Source: Nitrospirota bacterium
GTDB taxonomy: Bacteria > Nitrospirota > Nitrospiria > Nitrospirales > Nitrospiraceae
Assembly (NCBI GenBank): GCA_026387665.1
Contig: JAPLLG010000010.1
Span: forward strand, 1-37,282
Direction of reading: 5' to 3'
DNA length: 37,282 nucleotides
A model generated the notes under the pieces. The model had not been told where the DNA came from. It made no database searches and was given only the letters and a program-made list of their open reading frames with translations. Below, piece by piece: positions 1 to 9,066 of this stretch. Every line of letters starts with the position of its first letter. The stretch's first letter is position 1. The position numbers and the translations under genes are program-made.

Positions 1-1386
1 ATCACTCAAGGCGAGACCATCACGACGTTCGTCTATGACGGGGATGGGGGCCGAGTGAAGAAGATCGTCGGCAGCACCACGACGCGCTATATCAGCAAGC
101 TCTACGAGTGCGACAACACGAACTGCACGCGCTTTATCTGGACTGGGAGCACCCGCATTGCGACCATCGCCAGCAACGGTGCCGTTAACTACTGGCATGG
201 AGATCATCTGGGCTCCAGCAGTGTGATTACCGACGCAGCGGGTAACAAGGTGCAGACGATCACCTACTACCCCTACGGCGGGACCAACAGGAACGAGAGT
301 TCCAGCAACCCCGTCATTGATGTCCCCTACAAGTACACGGGCAAAGAACTCGATGTCAGCACCGGCCTCTATTACTACGAAGCCCGGTACTATGACCCGA
401 CGCTGGGCCGGTTCATCTCAGCGGATACCATCGTGCCGCATGCAAGCGATCCGCAAAGTTATAACCGGTACAGTTATGTGCGGAACAATCCACTGCTCTA
501 TATCGATCCGACCGGGCATAAATTCAAGTTCAGCAAGTTCCTCGGAAATCCCATCGTGCGCGGCGTTGGGTGGGCATTTGCGCCTGGCGCAATGGCATTT
601 CTCGACAAAACCACGCGTCCTTACGCCATTGCAACTGCTGCAGTGGTAGCCTCGATCTATACAGGAGGAGCTGCGGCGCCGGCGTTTGCCAGCTTGACCG
701 GTAGTGTATTCGCTGGAGCGGTGATTGGTGGCGCAGTCGGAGGAGCTGTCGGAGGCGTGGTCGGCTCTACTGGATCGGCATTGTCAGGCAATCACGTCAA
801 TTGGGGAACATCGATTCTTGCGGGAGCAGCTGGAGGAGCACTCGGAGGAGCAGTAGGATTGAGTCAGGATTCGTTTTTGACGTTAATGGGACGAGGTGTG
901 ACGGGAGGAGTGACCTCGGCCATTCGAGGAGGAAACTTTGGAATCGGCTTTGCCATTGGATTTGGAACAGCCACTGCCTTTGAGGCATACACTGCATTGA
1001 CGGGATTTGCAGGGGTTAACCCAGGTCCAGGAACGGGCAATGAAGTGAAAGGGGTAGGTGACCCTTCCGCCAAACAGTTTTTGGATAATGTCGGAGTTTC
1101 AAACCCTACAGAGCAAGCTCTCCAAGCGGCACAGCAAAGTTTTTGTTGCAACGAAGGCTCAACGTTGATGAGAGCCGCAGGGATGCTTCCATTTGTGAAC
1201 GCCATGGGGGGCGGACATGACTTTTTAACTGACTCAAGCCATCTCGGGATGAATGTTCTCACGAACATTCCCACAATGCTGCCCATGTATGGGTTGACGG
1301 TAGCGGCAGGAATTAACCAACTCACTGTTGATGGGCAAACGTTCTCGTTGACTGCCCCTTTGCTTACGCAGATAAGAGTCCGGTAA
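1..1386 (+). CDS. RHS/YD-repeat protein, 3' part only (5' end outside window)
   Basis: The frame is open from base 1, so the gene begins upstream; 461 residues are visible. The N-terminal part has YD-type repeats (FVYDGDGGRVKK) and then the conserved RHS core: LGSSSVITDAAGN, YKYTGKELD, GLYYYEARYYDPTLGRFIS, and the closing DPTG at 505-516. RHS proteins are large secreted or surface shells that usually carry a toxin or other variable domain after this core. The tail here is about 289 residues. It begins with alanine/glycine-rich hydrophobic stretches (about 660-785 and 814-860) resembling glycine-zipper membrane segments, and ends with a region containing GGGHDFLTDSSHLGMN. I recognise no catalytic toxin motif, so the tail's activity is unknown. 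A lipoprotein gene follows after 30 bp. The RHS core call is firm; the tail function is open. Confidence 0.9.
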   Translation: MTQGETITTFVYDGDGGRVKKIVGSTTTRYISKLYECDNTNCTRFIWTGSTRIATIASNGAVNYWHGDHLGSSSVITDAAGNKVQTITYYPYGGTNRNESSSNPVIDVPYKYTGKELDVSTGLYYYEARYYDPTLGRFISADTIVPHASDPQSYNRYSYVRNNPLLYIDPTGHKFKFSKFLGNPIVRGVGWAFAPGAMAFLDKTTRPYAIATAAVVASIYTGGAAAPAFASLTGSVFAGAVIGGAVGGAVGGVVGSTGSALSGNHVNWGTSILAGAAGGALGGAVGLSQDSFLTLMGRGVTGGVTSAIRGGNFGIGFAIGFGTATAFEAYTALTGFAGVNPGPGTGNEVKGVGDPSAKQFLDNVGVSNPTEQALQAAQQSFCCNEGSTLMRAAGMLPFVNAMGGGHDFLTDSSHLGMNVLTNIPTMLPMYGLTVAAGINQLTVDGQTFSLTAPLLTQIRVR

Positions 1387-1416
1387 GTTAATGAGGGCTG
1401 ATATGGAGAGAGCTGT

Positions 1417-2010
1417 TTGAGTATACTAAGTCTAGGTAAACATGTGGGGGTAGAATATATATCGTGGCTTGCGATAGTGAGCGGCTGTATATTTTTGTCA
1501 AGTTGCTACCCCTTGAGGGAGACATATTTTACGCCCACGGCTTCGACCGGGACAACTGTGCCGAACGAATGTCATCAACAATTGGGGCCTCGTGGAACAA
1601 TCAACATTCAACTGGACAATATCAATATGGCCGCCAGCATGCGTCCGGGGTCAGATGGTCTATCGCTAATCGTCTACGGGATCAGAGGAAATGAGCTATC
1701 GTTTGGAGGTGGGCAGTTTGTCGTTAGCTCGAAAAGCGGTGCTCAGGCAATCGCGCCTAAGAGAGTTATTGAAACTGAACACCATGCAGACAGATTGAAC
1801 AATACACGCGTTGTTCAATTTGAAGATGGTCTTAGGATGCTTTCCGGAAAAACCTACGATATTTTCTTCGACGGATTACCAACGAGGGATGATCAATTTA
1901 CTTTTTCTATGCCTTCCTTGGTAATGAAAAGCAGAGAGATTACGATTCCGACTATTACTTTTACCAAAATCACAGAGTGGCGCATTAATATGGTGGCTCT
2001 GAACTGTTAG
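1417..2010 (+). CDS. Predicted lipoprotein of unknown function, downstream of RHS gene
   Basis: A 197-residue protein that I do not recognise. The N-terminus has a hydrophobic segment ending in the lipobox LSSC (Cys30), the pattern of a type II signal peptide, so the mature protein is probably lipid-anchored in an envelope membrane. The chosen start is TTG at 1417, preceded by GGAGAG at 1405-1410; an in-frame GTG at 1444 would also keep the lipobox. The rest is polar and beta-rich in appearance without known motifs and ends in a cysteine. Base composition is more AT-rich than the rest of the window, which suggests recent acquisition along with the RHS tail. Its position right behind an RHS variable tail is where immunity genes usually lie, and some immunity proteins are lipoproteins; this role is an inference only. 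Confidence 0.7.
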   Translation: MSILSLGKHVGVEYISWLAIVSGCIFLSSCYPLRETYFTPTASTGTTVPNECHQQLGPRGTINIQLDNINMAASMRPGSDGLSLIVYGIRGNELSFGGGQFVVSSKSGAQAIAPKRVIETEHHADRLNNTRVVQFEDGLRMLSGKTYDIFFDGLPTRDDQFTFSMPSLVMKSREITIPTITFTKITEWRINMVALNC

Positions 2011-2431
2011 TGGAAGTAAATGGGCTGGGAGTCATTCCTGATCCCGCACGATGGCATGAGGCCGGGTCTCAGCTGGCGACTCGCGCGAAGATTCAAGTAT
2101 CTGATTTTGCGTTAATATACTCACCGCTCCCTTCATCTATATTCAGGGCTGTGTCGGTGGCTGAGCGCACGTTGCCGAAGGAGCGGGGTGCCCGCCGAAG
2201 CTTGGCCGAGAAGAAATTCTAGCGGAGGACTCAAAAAGTCCGTCTCTTTGTTCGTCGTTCGTGAAGCGTATCTGGTGGGGGAGAAGAGCGTCTGGCGAAT
2301 GGCTTATAGCTGATAGCAAAGACGCCCGCTCTCCATGTCTGACCATACGCTATTGGCTATATGCCATATGCTCTTTTCTTCCGACGCGATACGAACGGCG
2401 CAGGAATCTGGCGGACTTTTTCAGCAGCCTA
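2011..2431. other. Intergenic region between convergent genes
   Basis: This 421-bp stretch separates the lipoprotein gene and the HD-domain gene, which converge. Its right half (2226-2430) is a fold-back repeat described separately. The left half (2011-2225) has a short open frame of 70 codons from GTG at 2010, but it lacks a ribosome binding site and any recognisable protein features, so I do not call it a gene. I see no RNA gene here. Confidence 0.6.
2226..2430. repeat. 205-bp fold-back (inverted-repeat) element
   Basis: The ends are inverted: CAAAAAGTCCG near 2231 pairs with CGGACTTTTT near 2412. Inside, GTTCGT-N3-GCGT (about 2257) is matched in inverse by ACGC-N3-ACGAAC (about 2383). Further in, GAGAAGAGC...TGGC...ATAGC is matched by the complement of GCTAT...GCC...GCTCTTTTCTTCC. 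The whole element therefore reads as one long imperfect hairpin with its centre near 2325-2335. The innermost arms show 7-nt phasing (atggctt, atagctg, atagcaa). The right end lies one base after the stop codon of the HD-domain gene. The outer ends resemble those of the repeats at 11551 and 33151, so it may be a longer relative of that family. No coding potential is evident. Confidence 0.7.
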
Positions 2432-3850
2432 CTACTCGTTCGATTCGAGGCTCGACGGGGTCTTGTTCAGCACTGTCGCCGTGGCTCGCGAGAGGGCTTC
2501 GTCATAGGTATGGTCGAGGGTATAGACGCGGAATTGGACCAGGCGGGTGGGCAGCAGGTCGAGGAATTCCTCCAAGGGGTCGGTTGAAACGACTTTGGTG
2601 CTGGGGTCGTAGACGTAGAGGGGATTGCCGCGCCGGTCTTTCGGGTCAGGCCGAGGGTCAAGCGGCGCCATGTCGACGCGGAATTCCACTTTTTTCAGCT
2701 TCGCCGGTAATTCTTTTGTAATTTGCTCTTCGAAGTGCTTGTGGCTGGGAAAGTCCATGCCGCGCTCCTGGCCTTTTTCCTTGAGCACCGCGCTATAGGC
2801 CATCTTCCATTTGACGTCGCGCCCGAGAATCCTCTGCCATTCTGCACCCAGACGCCGCTCGGTGGCATGGCGCGAGGTCTTCCATCCCCGTACCTGTTCG
2901 AGCAGCGACCAATCCGTCAGCGCCAGGTATTCGCTCATCTTTTTGCGGGGATCGTGGGGAAAGAGGAGCTTCATGGTCTCGCCGAAGATGTCGCGGAGGT
3001 GGATGTCGATCGCGCGCGTAGTCCGGTGGTAGTAGACGTTGGAATAGAGATACATGCGGGTGTTGAGAAACATCTGCAGGGCCGGAAGGCCTGTCTTATG
3101 GATCGTGAATCCCTTGTCCGTGAGGATCGTGTAGTGGATGAGTCGGGAGAGATCGACCGGCCCCACTGCCACGCCGCACATATAGGAGTCGCGCAGGACA
3201 TAGTCGAGGTTGTCTGCGGTATAGCTGCCGGAAATGACCGGCTGGAGCATGTTGATCCATCGGGGAATGCGGGAGTTGTCTTTGCCTTTTTCCTTGAGGA
3301 TCACATGGGCGATCTGGTCGGGGTTGAGCTCCTCGCCTTTGTCGAAGGGGCCGGAGGGACTGCGTCTGATTTTACGGATGATGGGACCGAGATGGTCGCG
3401 GATAATGATCTGCCCGAGTTTTTCGTGACTGGCGCCGAAGGCGTGCAAATAGTTGTCGTCGAAGAAATGGCAGAAGGGGCCGTGGCCGATGTCGTGCGCG
3501 AGGGCGGTGACGCGAAGGAATTCTTCCACATAGTTCGCGGAGGGGATGTCTTTCACCGTTTTCTTGAGAAACGGATAGAGATGGCGCGCAAAACGGCCTG
3601 CCACATGCATCGTGCCGAGCGAATGGACGAAGCGAGTATGTTCCGCGGAGGGATAGACCCACCTGGCGCTCTGGAGCTGATAGATGTACCGGAGGCGCTG
3701 GACCCAGGGGGAGTCGATCAGGTCCTTTTCCGTCCGCTCGTGCTGGTCCGCAGCGGAGAAGGGCACGGTGAAGGAGACATATTGATGGATTGGATCGGCG
3801 ATCAGCGCCGATCCATCGTAGGGAGCATTGGATTGATGACCGTCTGACAT
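2432..3850 (-). CDS. HD-domain phosphohydrolase (COG1078/YdhJ-like, dNTPase-related)
   Basis: A 472-residue protein with the metal-binding HD signature: His in EHTRFVHSLGT, the HD pair in ALAHDIGHGPFCHFF, and a distal Asp in YTADNLDYVLRD. The opening IADPIHQYVSF matches the conserved start of the COG1078 group, relatives of dGTP triphosphohydrolases. Family members hydrolyse (d)NTPs or nucleotide-like phosphates in the cytoplasm; the exact substrate cannot be read from sequence. I chose ATG at 3850. An ATG at 3871 would add seven residues but lies inside the end of the upstream DUF2062 gene and lacks a Shine-Dalgarno sequence. It is the last gene of the galU-lon-thiL run, and a fold-back repeat follows its stop. 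Confidence 0.88.
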   Translation of the reverse strand: MSDGHQSNAPYDGSALIADPIHQYVSFTVPFSAADQHERTEKDLIDSPWVQRLRYIYQLQSARWVYPSAEHTRFVHSLGTMHVAGRFARHLYPFLKKTVKDIPSANYVEEFLRVTALAHDIGHGPFCHFFDDNYLHAFGASHEKLGQIIIRDHLGPIIRKIRRSPSGPFDKGEELNPDQIAHVILKEKGKDNSRIPRWINMLQPVISGSYTADNLDYVLRDSYMCGVAVGPVDLSRLIHYTILTDKGFTIHKTGLPALQMFLNTRMYLYSNVYYHRTTRAIDIHLRDIFGETMKLLFPHDPRKKMSEYLALTDWSLLEQVRGWKTSRHATERRLGAEWQRILGRDVKWKMAYSAVLKEKGQERGMDFPSHKHFEEQITKELPAKLKKVEFRVDMAPLDPRPDPKDRRGNPLYVYDPSTKVVSTDPLEEFLDLLPTRLVQFRVYTLDHTYDEALSRATATVLNKTPSSLESNE

Positions 3851-3860
3851 GAATCCGATC

Positions 3861-4349
3861 TTAGCGTACATCTTGAGGGGGCGGCAATGGCTTTGCCTGG
3901 TCCGGGGGATGAGGCTGCCGATGTTTGGTCAGGAAATAGTTGGCGAGCGGGTAGGTGAGCGCGGCACCGAGGAGACTCAGGACCAATCCTCCCAAAAAGA
4001 ATGGCACGGCGTAGGGCATGACCTGTTCGTAGATCGCGCCGAAGCTCAGGTCATGCCAATCGAAAGCAGGGCCGTCCGATCTGCCGAGCAAGAGCGCGCC
4101 CACCCAATAGGTGGCGCCGAGGATCGGGACGATGGTCCAGGGATTATTGAGGGAGGCGCCGACCATGAGGGCAAGAAAGTTCAGACCCAGGGCCCAGGCG
4201 CAGAAGAGCACCATGACGGTGTGGAGGCCATAGGTTGGGGAAAAGGCGATGAAGACTCCCATGGCGAAGGCTAGCGCCGTTCGCTGCGGTGATTCCTTGA
4301 GATGGAGGACCCGTTTTATCAGCGATCGGAATGAGGGGAGCATAGCCAT
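3861..4349 (-). CDS. DUF2062 domain membrane protein
   Basis: A 162-residue protein with the DUF2062 pattern: a basic N-terminus, then a helix with ALAFAMGVFIAFSP, then YGLHTVMVLFCAWALGLN and the conserved NNPWT motif. Three or four hydrophobic segments indicate an inner-membrane protein. The family's function is not established. A charged proline-rich tail (HPPDQAKPLPPP) ends the protein. The gene starts about 20 bp after thiL ends on the same strand, and its last bases lie next to or overlap the HD-domain gene, which suggests co-transcription. A second ATG six bases inside is an alternative start. Confidence 0.88.
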   Translation of the reverse strand: MAMLPSFRSLIKRVLHLKESPQRTALAFAMGVFIAFSPTYGLHTVMVLFCAWALGLNFLALMVGASLNNPWTIVPILGATYWVGALLLGRSDGPAFDWHDLSFGAIYEQVMPYAVPFFLGGLVLSLLGAALTYPLANYFLTKHRQPHPPDQAKPLPPPQDVR

Positions 4350-4369
4350 AGTTGCGGTGGATGCGCTGG

Positions 4370-5422
4370 TTATCTGAAATGCTCGTAACTGCTGTTCGGT
4401 AACGGACGTTTCGTCCCGTCCTGGTCGATCGCCTGGATGCCGTTGCGAGCCGGGCGAATGGCGCCGATGCAGGTCATGCGAAACTGGTGAAGCTTGGCGG
4501 CCCGCTCAACCTTGGCCTTGTGGTGCGGAGACAGGGTAAAGAGCAATTCATAATCTTCGCCTCCGGTCAGTGCCAGGGCCAATGGGTCGAGCTTCCTGGA
4601 TGCCGCATAGGCGCGGCAGGCAGGAGAGAGCGGGAGCGAATTCAGATCGAGATCCATGCCGACATGGCTTTCTTCGCAAATATGGCGGAGATCGCCGGAC
4701 AGGCCGTCCGACAGATCGATTGCAGCGGTTGCGACGCGATGGGTACTGAGCCATTGGCCTTCCGCGAGACGTGCTGTTGGATGCAGGTGCCTGTTGATCA
4801 GAAACTGTCTGTGTCTGGCCGAGAGCGCTGCCGTGCGGGGGCGGCGTGTCTTGCCGGGTTGTTCGTTCAAGAGCATCAATCCTGCTAAGGCATCGCCGAT
4901 CGTGCCGGTCACGTAGAGCAGATCTCCAACTTGCGCGCCGCTTCGGAGCAGAGCCTTGCGGGGCGGGACCATTCCGACCAGCGTGATGTTGATAAACCAT
5001 CCGTTGGCTGAGGCAGAAGTATCCCCGCCGATGAGTGTGACGTGATGCGGGCGGCAGGCTGTCATCATGCCCTTGTAGAGTTGAAGCACATGTTGTTTGG
5101 CGCCGGTGCGGGGAATGGCCAGGGACACGAGCAGATACTGAGGCGTCCCTCCCATTGCCGCAATGTCGCTGAGATTGGCCACTGCGGCGCGGAAGCCGAT
5201 ATCGGTCATCGTGGCGGTTCGGAGATCGAAATGGATGCCCTCTGCTAACAGGTCGGTGGTTAGGAGGCTCCATTTGCCGGCTCCTGAGGTCACGATGGCC
5301 GCATCGTCGCCGATCCCTCGAATCACCGAGGGATCGTTGCGATTATATTGTTGCTGGAGCGTGCGAATGAGATCGAATTCGTGAATCGCGCTGCGGGACT
5401 TCGAACGGGCTGTGGGCGCCAT
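4370..5422 (-). CDS. thiL: Thiamine-monophosphate kinase
   Basis: A 350-residue protein of the PurM/ThiL family. It phosphorylates thiamine monophosphate with ATP to give thiamine diphosphate, the last step of cofactor synthesis, in the cytoplasm. Visible motifs are the N-terminal EFDLIRTL, the metal/ATP-binding GIGDDAAIV, TTDLLAEGIHFD, GGDTSAS, the DLSDGLSGDL segment and TGGEDYELLFT near the C-terminus, in family order and at family length. I chose ATG at 5422, one base after the lon stop codon; a longer in-frame start at 5485 lies within lon and would add a low-complexity Arg/Pro-rich stretch that is not part of the family. The spacing suggests translational coupling with lon. Confidence 0.95.
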   Translation of the reverse strand: MAPTARSKSRSAIHEFDLIRTLQQQYNRNDPSVIRGIGDDAAIVTSGAGKWSLLTTDLLAEGIHFDLRTATMTDIGFRAAVANLSDIAAMGGTPQYLLVSLAIPRTGAKQHVLQLYKGMMTACRPHHVTLIGGDTSASANGWFINITLVGMVPPRKALLRSGAQVGDLLYVTGTIGDALAGLMLLNEQPGKTRRPRTAALSARHRQFLINRHLHPTARLAEGQWLSTHRVATAAIDLSDGLSGDLRHICEESHVGMDLDLNSLPLSPACRAYAASRKLDPLALALTGGEDYELLFTLSPHHKAKVERAAKLHQFRMTCIGAIRPARNGIQAIDQDGTKRPLPNSSYEHFR

Positions 5423-5423
5423 G

Positions 5424-7916
5424 TTAGCGGGGCGTCGAGGCCCTGGTGGTTGCCTGTGCCGGCTGTGAGCGAGAGGCCCGCCCAATCTTTGCGCGGGCAG
5501 TCTGTTTCTTCTGTGGCAGTTGCGTCTTGTGGGGCTTGCCGGCTGGCCTGGGCTTCGGGCCCCGTCGGAGCGCCACCTTCATCACATCGTCCATCGTGTC
5601 CGCAAAGACGAGGTGAATACCCTTTAAGATGTGTTTGGGAATCTCGTCGAGGTCCTTCTTGTTCCGCTTCGGCAGGATCACGGTGGTGAGCTTGGCCCGT
5701 TTTGCCGCCAACAGTTTTTCCTTCAATCCCCCGATGGGGAGCACCCGGCCCCGGAGCGTGATCTCGCCGGTCATCGCCAAGTCGCGGCGCACCGGGATCT
5801 GTGACAGGGTCGAGGCAATGGCCGTGGCCATGGTAATGCCGGCGGAGGGTCCGTCCTTGGGAATGGCTCCGGCCGGCACATGGATATGGAGATCCTGTGT
5901 GGTGAAGACATCGGGATTGATGCCGAGGGTGCGTTCGCGCGACCGGACATAGCTCAAGGCGGCCTGCGCCGATTCCTTCATCACGTCGCCCAGCTGGCCT
6001 GTGAGGGTCAATTGTCCCTTGCCCTTCATGGCCGTGGCTTCGATATAGAGCACGTCGCCGCCTGACTCAGTCCAGGCCAACCCTGTGGCTACGCCGATTT
6101 CGTCTATCTGTAATTCCTCTTCCGGCACGAACTTGGGGACCCCGAGATATTTGTGCAGGTTGGCCGGATTGACGGGGAATCCGACGCCTTTGCCCTCCGC
6201 CACTTTTTTGGCGACTTTGCGCATGACATTGGCGATTTCTCGTTCGAGGTTCCGGACGCCGGCTTCACGCGTATAGTTGCTGATGATTTGGCGCACGGCC
6301 GGTTCGGTGATACGGACATGTTTCTCGGTGATGCCATGTTCGTTCAGTTGCCGGGGGACCAGGTATTTCTGGGCGATGCCCAACTTTTCTTCTTCGGTAT
6401 AGCCGGGGATGCTGATGACTTCCATCCGGTCGCGCAGGGCCGGCAGGATGGGGTCGATCAGGTTCGCCGTGGCAATGAAGAGCACGTCGGTCAGGTCGAA
6501 GGGCACGCCCAGGTAATGGTCCGTGAACGAGTTGTTCTGTTCCGGGTCGAGCACTTCGAGCAGGGCCGCGGAGGGGTCGCCGCGAAAATCCATGCCGACC
6601 TTGTCGACTTCGTCCAGCATGAAGACCGGATTGTTGGTGCCGGCTTGTTTCATGCCTTGAATGATGCGGCCTGGAAGCGCGCCGACATAGGTGCGGCGAT
6701 GGCCGCGGATTTCGGCTTCGTCGCGGACGCCGCCGAGACTAATGCGCACGAACTCGCGGCCGAGCGCGCGGGCGATCGATTTGCCGAGCGAAGTCTTGCC
6801 GACGCCGGGCGGTCCGACGAAGCAGAGGATCGGGCCCTTCATTTTGTCTTTGAGTTTCCGCACGGCCAGATATTCGAGGATGCGCTCCTTCACCTTCTCC
6901 AGATCGTAGTGGTCCTCGTTGAGGACTTTGGAGGCGGCCTTGAGGTCGAGGTTGTCCTTCGACCGTTTGGACCAGGGCAGTTCCACGATCCACTCGATGT
7001 AGGTCCGGACGGTCGCGGATTCAGCGGTGTCCGGGTGCATTTTCTCCAGGCGCTTGAGCTGCTTTTCCGTTTCTTTCAGTACTTTTTCCGGCATCTTCAA
7101 TTCGGCGATCCGCTTGCGGAACTCGGTGATTTCCTCCGCCCGCTCGTCGAGCTCGCCCAGTTCTTTTTGAATGGCTTTGAGTTGCTCGCGCAGGAAGTAT
7201 TCGCGCTGGGTCTTGTCCATCTCCCCTTTGGCCTGCGCTTGAATCTTCTGCTGCATGGAGAGGACTTCGATCTCTTTGCCGAGGATGTCGCTGACATGCC
7301 GGAGGCGCTTGATCGGGTCGATGATTTCCAGGACAGCCTGAGTGATCTCGACTTTGAGCCCGAGGTTGGAGGCCACCATATCGGCGAGCCGGCCAGGGTC
7401 TTCGAGGTTTTCGATGACGACCATCACGTCCGGGATCAGGACCTTCCCGAGGCTCACGAGCCGTTCGATCTGTTCCTTTACTGTCCGCATGGTGGCTTCG
7501 GTTTCGAGGGCGGCGCCGACCGGCTTCTGTTCGGGGAACTTGCTGATCCGCACGGAGTAGTAGGGCTCTGTCTGGATATAGCCCGTGATCTTGGCTTTCG
7601 AGATCCCCTGCACGAGCACCTTGATGCGTTCGTCCGGCAGTTTCAGCATCCGCATGATGATGCCGACCGTGCCGACGGTATGGATGTCGTCCGCCGTCGG
7701 ATTTTCGACGTCCAGGGCCTTTTGCGTGGCGAGAAATATCATGCGGTTGCCGGCTAAGGCGGCTTCAATCGCTTTGATCGACATGTCCCGCCCGACGAAC
7801 AGGGGGAGGACCATATAGGGGAAGACTACGATGTCCCGGACCGGCAACAGGGGAAGGTGGTCCGGGATTTCAGCGTTTTGCGGTGGCTGTAAGTCTTGTT
7901 CGATCGAGTCGTTCAT
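5424..7916 (-). CDS. lon: ATP-dependent protease La (Lon)
   Basis: An 830-residue LonA-type protease. The order is an N-terminal substrate-binding domain (about residues 20-215, opening [17 protein letters not shown]), a coiled-coil region (about 220-320), an AAA+ module with Walker A GPPGVGKT at 368-375 and Walker [11 protein letters not shown], then the S16 protease domain with catalytic Ser691 in KDGPSAGIT and Lys734 in GGLKEKL. It degrades misfolded and regulatory proteins in the cytoplasm. The C-terminus has an unusual basic extension of about 45 residues rich in Lys, Arg, Gln and Ala, beyond the end of typical Lon. It lies 48 bp after galU and is followed directly by thiL. I see no clear heat-shock promoter in the 48-bp gap, so it is probably read from the galU promoter. 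Confidence 0.98.
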   Translation of the reverse strand: MNDSIEQDLQPPQNAEIPDHLPLLPVRDIVVFPYMVLPLFVGRDMSIKAIEAALAGNRMIFLATQKALDVENPTADDIHTVGTVGIIMRMLKLPDERIKVLVQGISKAKITGYIQTEPYYSVRISKFPEQKPVGAALETEATMRTVKEQIERLVSLGKVLIPDVMVVIENLEDPGRLADMVASNLGLKVEITQAVLEIIDPIKRLRHVSDILGKEIEVLSMQQKIQAQAKGEMDKTQREYFLREQLKAIQKELGELDERAEEITEFRKRIAELKMPEKVLKETEKQLKRLEKMHPDTAESATVRTYIEWIVELPWSKRSKDNLDLKAASKVLNEDHYDLEKVKERILEYLAVRKLKDKMKGPILCFVGPPGVGKTSLGKSIARALGREFVRISLGGVRDEAEIRGHRRTYVGALPGRIIQGMKQAGTNNPVFMLDEVDKVGMDFRGDPSAALLEVLDPEQNNSFTDHYLGVPFDLTDVLFIATANLIDPILPALRDRMEVISIPGYTEEEKLGIAQKYLVPRQLNEHGITEKHVRITEPAVRQIISNYTREAGVRNLEREIANVMRKVAKKVAEGKGVGFPVNPANLHKYLGVPKFVPEEELQIDEIGVATGLAWTESGGDVLYIEATAMKGKGQLTLTGQLGDVMKESAQAALSYVRSRERTLGINPDVFTTQDLHIHVPAGAIPKDGPSAGITMATAIASTLSQIPVRRDLAMTGEITLRGRVLPIGGLKEKLLAAKRAKLTTVILPKRNKKDLDEIPKHILKGIHLVFADTMDDVMKVALRRGPKPRPAGKPHKTQLPQKKQTARAKIGRASRSQPAQATTRASTPR

Positions 7917-7964
7917 CTGTGTGGTCCCAGTGTTGTGTGCAGTCGTGAATGAGCGGCGCGGCGC

Positions 7965-8876
7965 CTAGGTTTTTCGTGATCGTGTCGTGCCGCGCTTCTT
8001 GAGAGACGTCAGGCGATTTCGCAGATACTCGCCGAAGTCCGGTCCCAGGGAGGGATTCTTGAGTGCGAACTCGACTGTGGCAATGAGAAACCCCAACTTG
8101 TCCCCTGCGTCGTACCGTTGTCCCTGGATCTCCAGAGCATACATCGGGAATTTCTTGGCCAATTCCCGGAGGGCGTCGGTTAATTGGATTTCGCCGTTTT
8201 TGCCGGGCGTGGTCTTTCGCAGGATGGAGAAAATCTCCGGCGGCAGGACGTAGCGGCCGATGACAGCGAGATTCGAAGGGGCTTCGTCCGGCGACGGCTT
8301 TTCAATGAGGCCCTCGACCCGATGGACTCCCGCGGCAATGGTTCGGGGCGACACAATTCCATAGCGGTTGACTTCGTGGTGGGGCACTTCCTGCACGCCG
8401 AGGATCGCGCCCTGTCGTTTTTTGTAGGCATGAATGAGTTGCGCGAGGCCTGGCACGGGGGCATCGATGATTTCGTCGCCGAGAATGACGGCAAAGGGTT
8501 CGTCGCCGATTAGCCGTTGGGCGCAGAGGACCGCATGGCCGAGTCCCAATGCTTCCGGCTGACGGACGTAACAGAAGTTCGCGAGGGTGGAGATATGCCG
8601 CATCTGGCTCAGGAGCTGCGCTTTGCCGCTGCCCTTGAGGTTTTCTTCCAGTTCGACGGAGCGGTCGAAATGGTCTTCGATCGCGCGTTTGCCGCGCCCC
8701 GTGATGATGATGATGTCTTCGATCCCGGAGGCGACCGCTTCTTCCACCGCATATTGAATGAGCGGTTTATCGACCAGCGGCAGCATTTCTTTGGGAGATG
8801 CTTTCGTCGCGGGAAGGAAGCGCGTACCCAGGCCTGCGGCGGGAATCACGGCTTTGCGGACTTCGACGCGTGACAT
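7965..8876 (-). CDS. galU: UTP-glucose-1-phosphate uridylyltransferase
   Basis: A 303-residue nucleotidyltransferase making UDP-glucose from UTP and glucose-1-phosphate; UDP-glucose feeds LPS and other glycan synthesis. The N-terminal signature AAGLGTRFLPATKASPKEM is complete, followed by PLVDKPLIQYAVEEA, GRGKRAIEDHFD, LGLGHAVLCA, the metal-site ILGDE, and GLIEKP. The length is typical. The ATG at 8876 is the only plausible start and no Shine-Dalgarno sequence precedes it; the -10 box of a strong promoter ends six bases upstream, so translation probably begins on a leaderless message. It is first in the leftward run with lon and thiL and is divergent from bamA. Confidence 0.96.
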   Translation of the reverse strand: MSRVEVRKAVIPAAGLGTRFLPATKASPKEMLPLVDKPLIQYAVEEAVASGIEDIIIITGRGKRAIEDHFDRSVELEENLKGSGKAQLLSQMRHISTLANFCYVRQPEALGLGHAVLCAQRLIGDEPFAVILGDEIIDAPVPGLAQLIHAYKKRQGAILGVQEVPHHEVNRYGIVSPRTIAAGVHRVEGLIEKPSPDEAPSNLAVIGRYVLPPEIFSILRKTTPGKNGEIQLTDALRELAKKFPMYALEIQGQRYDAGDKLGFLIATVEFALKNPSLGPDFGEYLRNRLTSLKKRGTTRSRKT

Positions 8877-8882
8877 GAATCG

Positions 8883-8911
8883 ATACTATGTGATGGGGTA
8901 GGGGATGTCAA
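8883..8911 (-). promoter_or_regulatory. Sigma70-type promoter of galU
   Basis: On the minus strand TTGACA (8911-8906) is followed after exactly 17 bp by TAGTAT (8888-8883). The -35 is a perfect consensus match and the -10 matches four of six. Six bases (CGATTC) separate the -10 from the galU ATG, so the expected start of transcription falls on or next to the A of ATG. Confidence 0.75.
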
Positions 8912-8937
8912 GGAATGCAGGAGCGCAGGTGGTCTGC

Positions 8938-8966
8938 TTTACATTCAAATACTTGCCCAATATAAT
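8938..8966 (+). promoter_or_regulatory. Sigma70-type promoter of the bamA operon
   Basis: TTTACA (8938-8943), a 17-bp spacer and a perfect TATAAT (8961-8966) form a near-consensus promoter. Transcription would start near 8973, giving a leader of about 170 nt before the bamA ATG. It is divergent from the galU promoter, with 26 bp between the two -35 boxes. It probably drives bamA and the following lipid A genes. Confidence 0.75.
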
Positions 8967-9066
8967 CCGGCAGTTTCGCACGCATGTTGCGGTGAGGGAG
9001 GGGTTTGCGCGGAGCTCGCAGAACTCTCGCGCCTATGAAGGCCGTGCTGACACCAGCGTCGGTTCA

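Noticed and set aside
2010-2222. 70-codon open frame after the lipoprotein gene
   Set aside because: GTG start without a ribosome binding site, no protein features, and it overlaps the previous stop region by chance.
2723-3847. 374-codon open frame on the + strand
   Set aside because: It is antisense to the HD-domain gene, which has all its catalytic motifs; the frame has no recognisable domain.
6153-7757. 534-codon open frame on the + strand
   Set aside because: It lies wholly opposite lon, has the low-complexity composition of an antisense reading of GC-rich coding DNA, and shows no protein motif.
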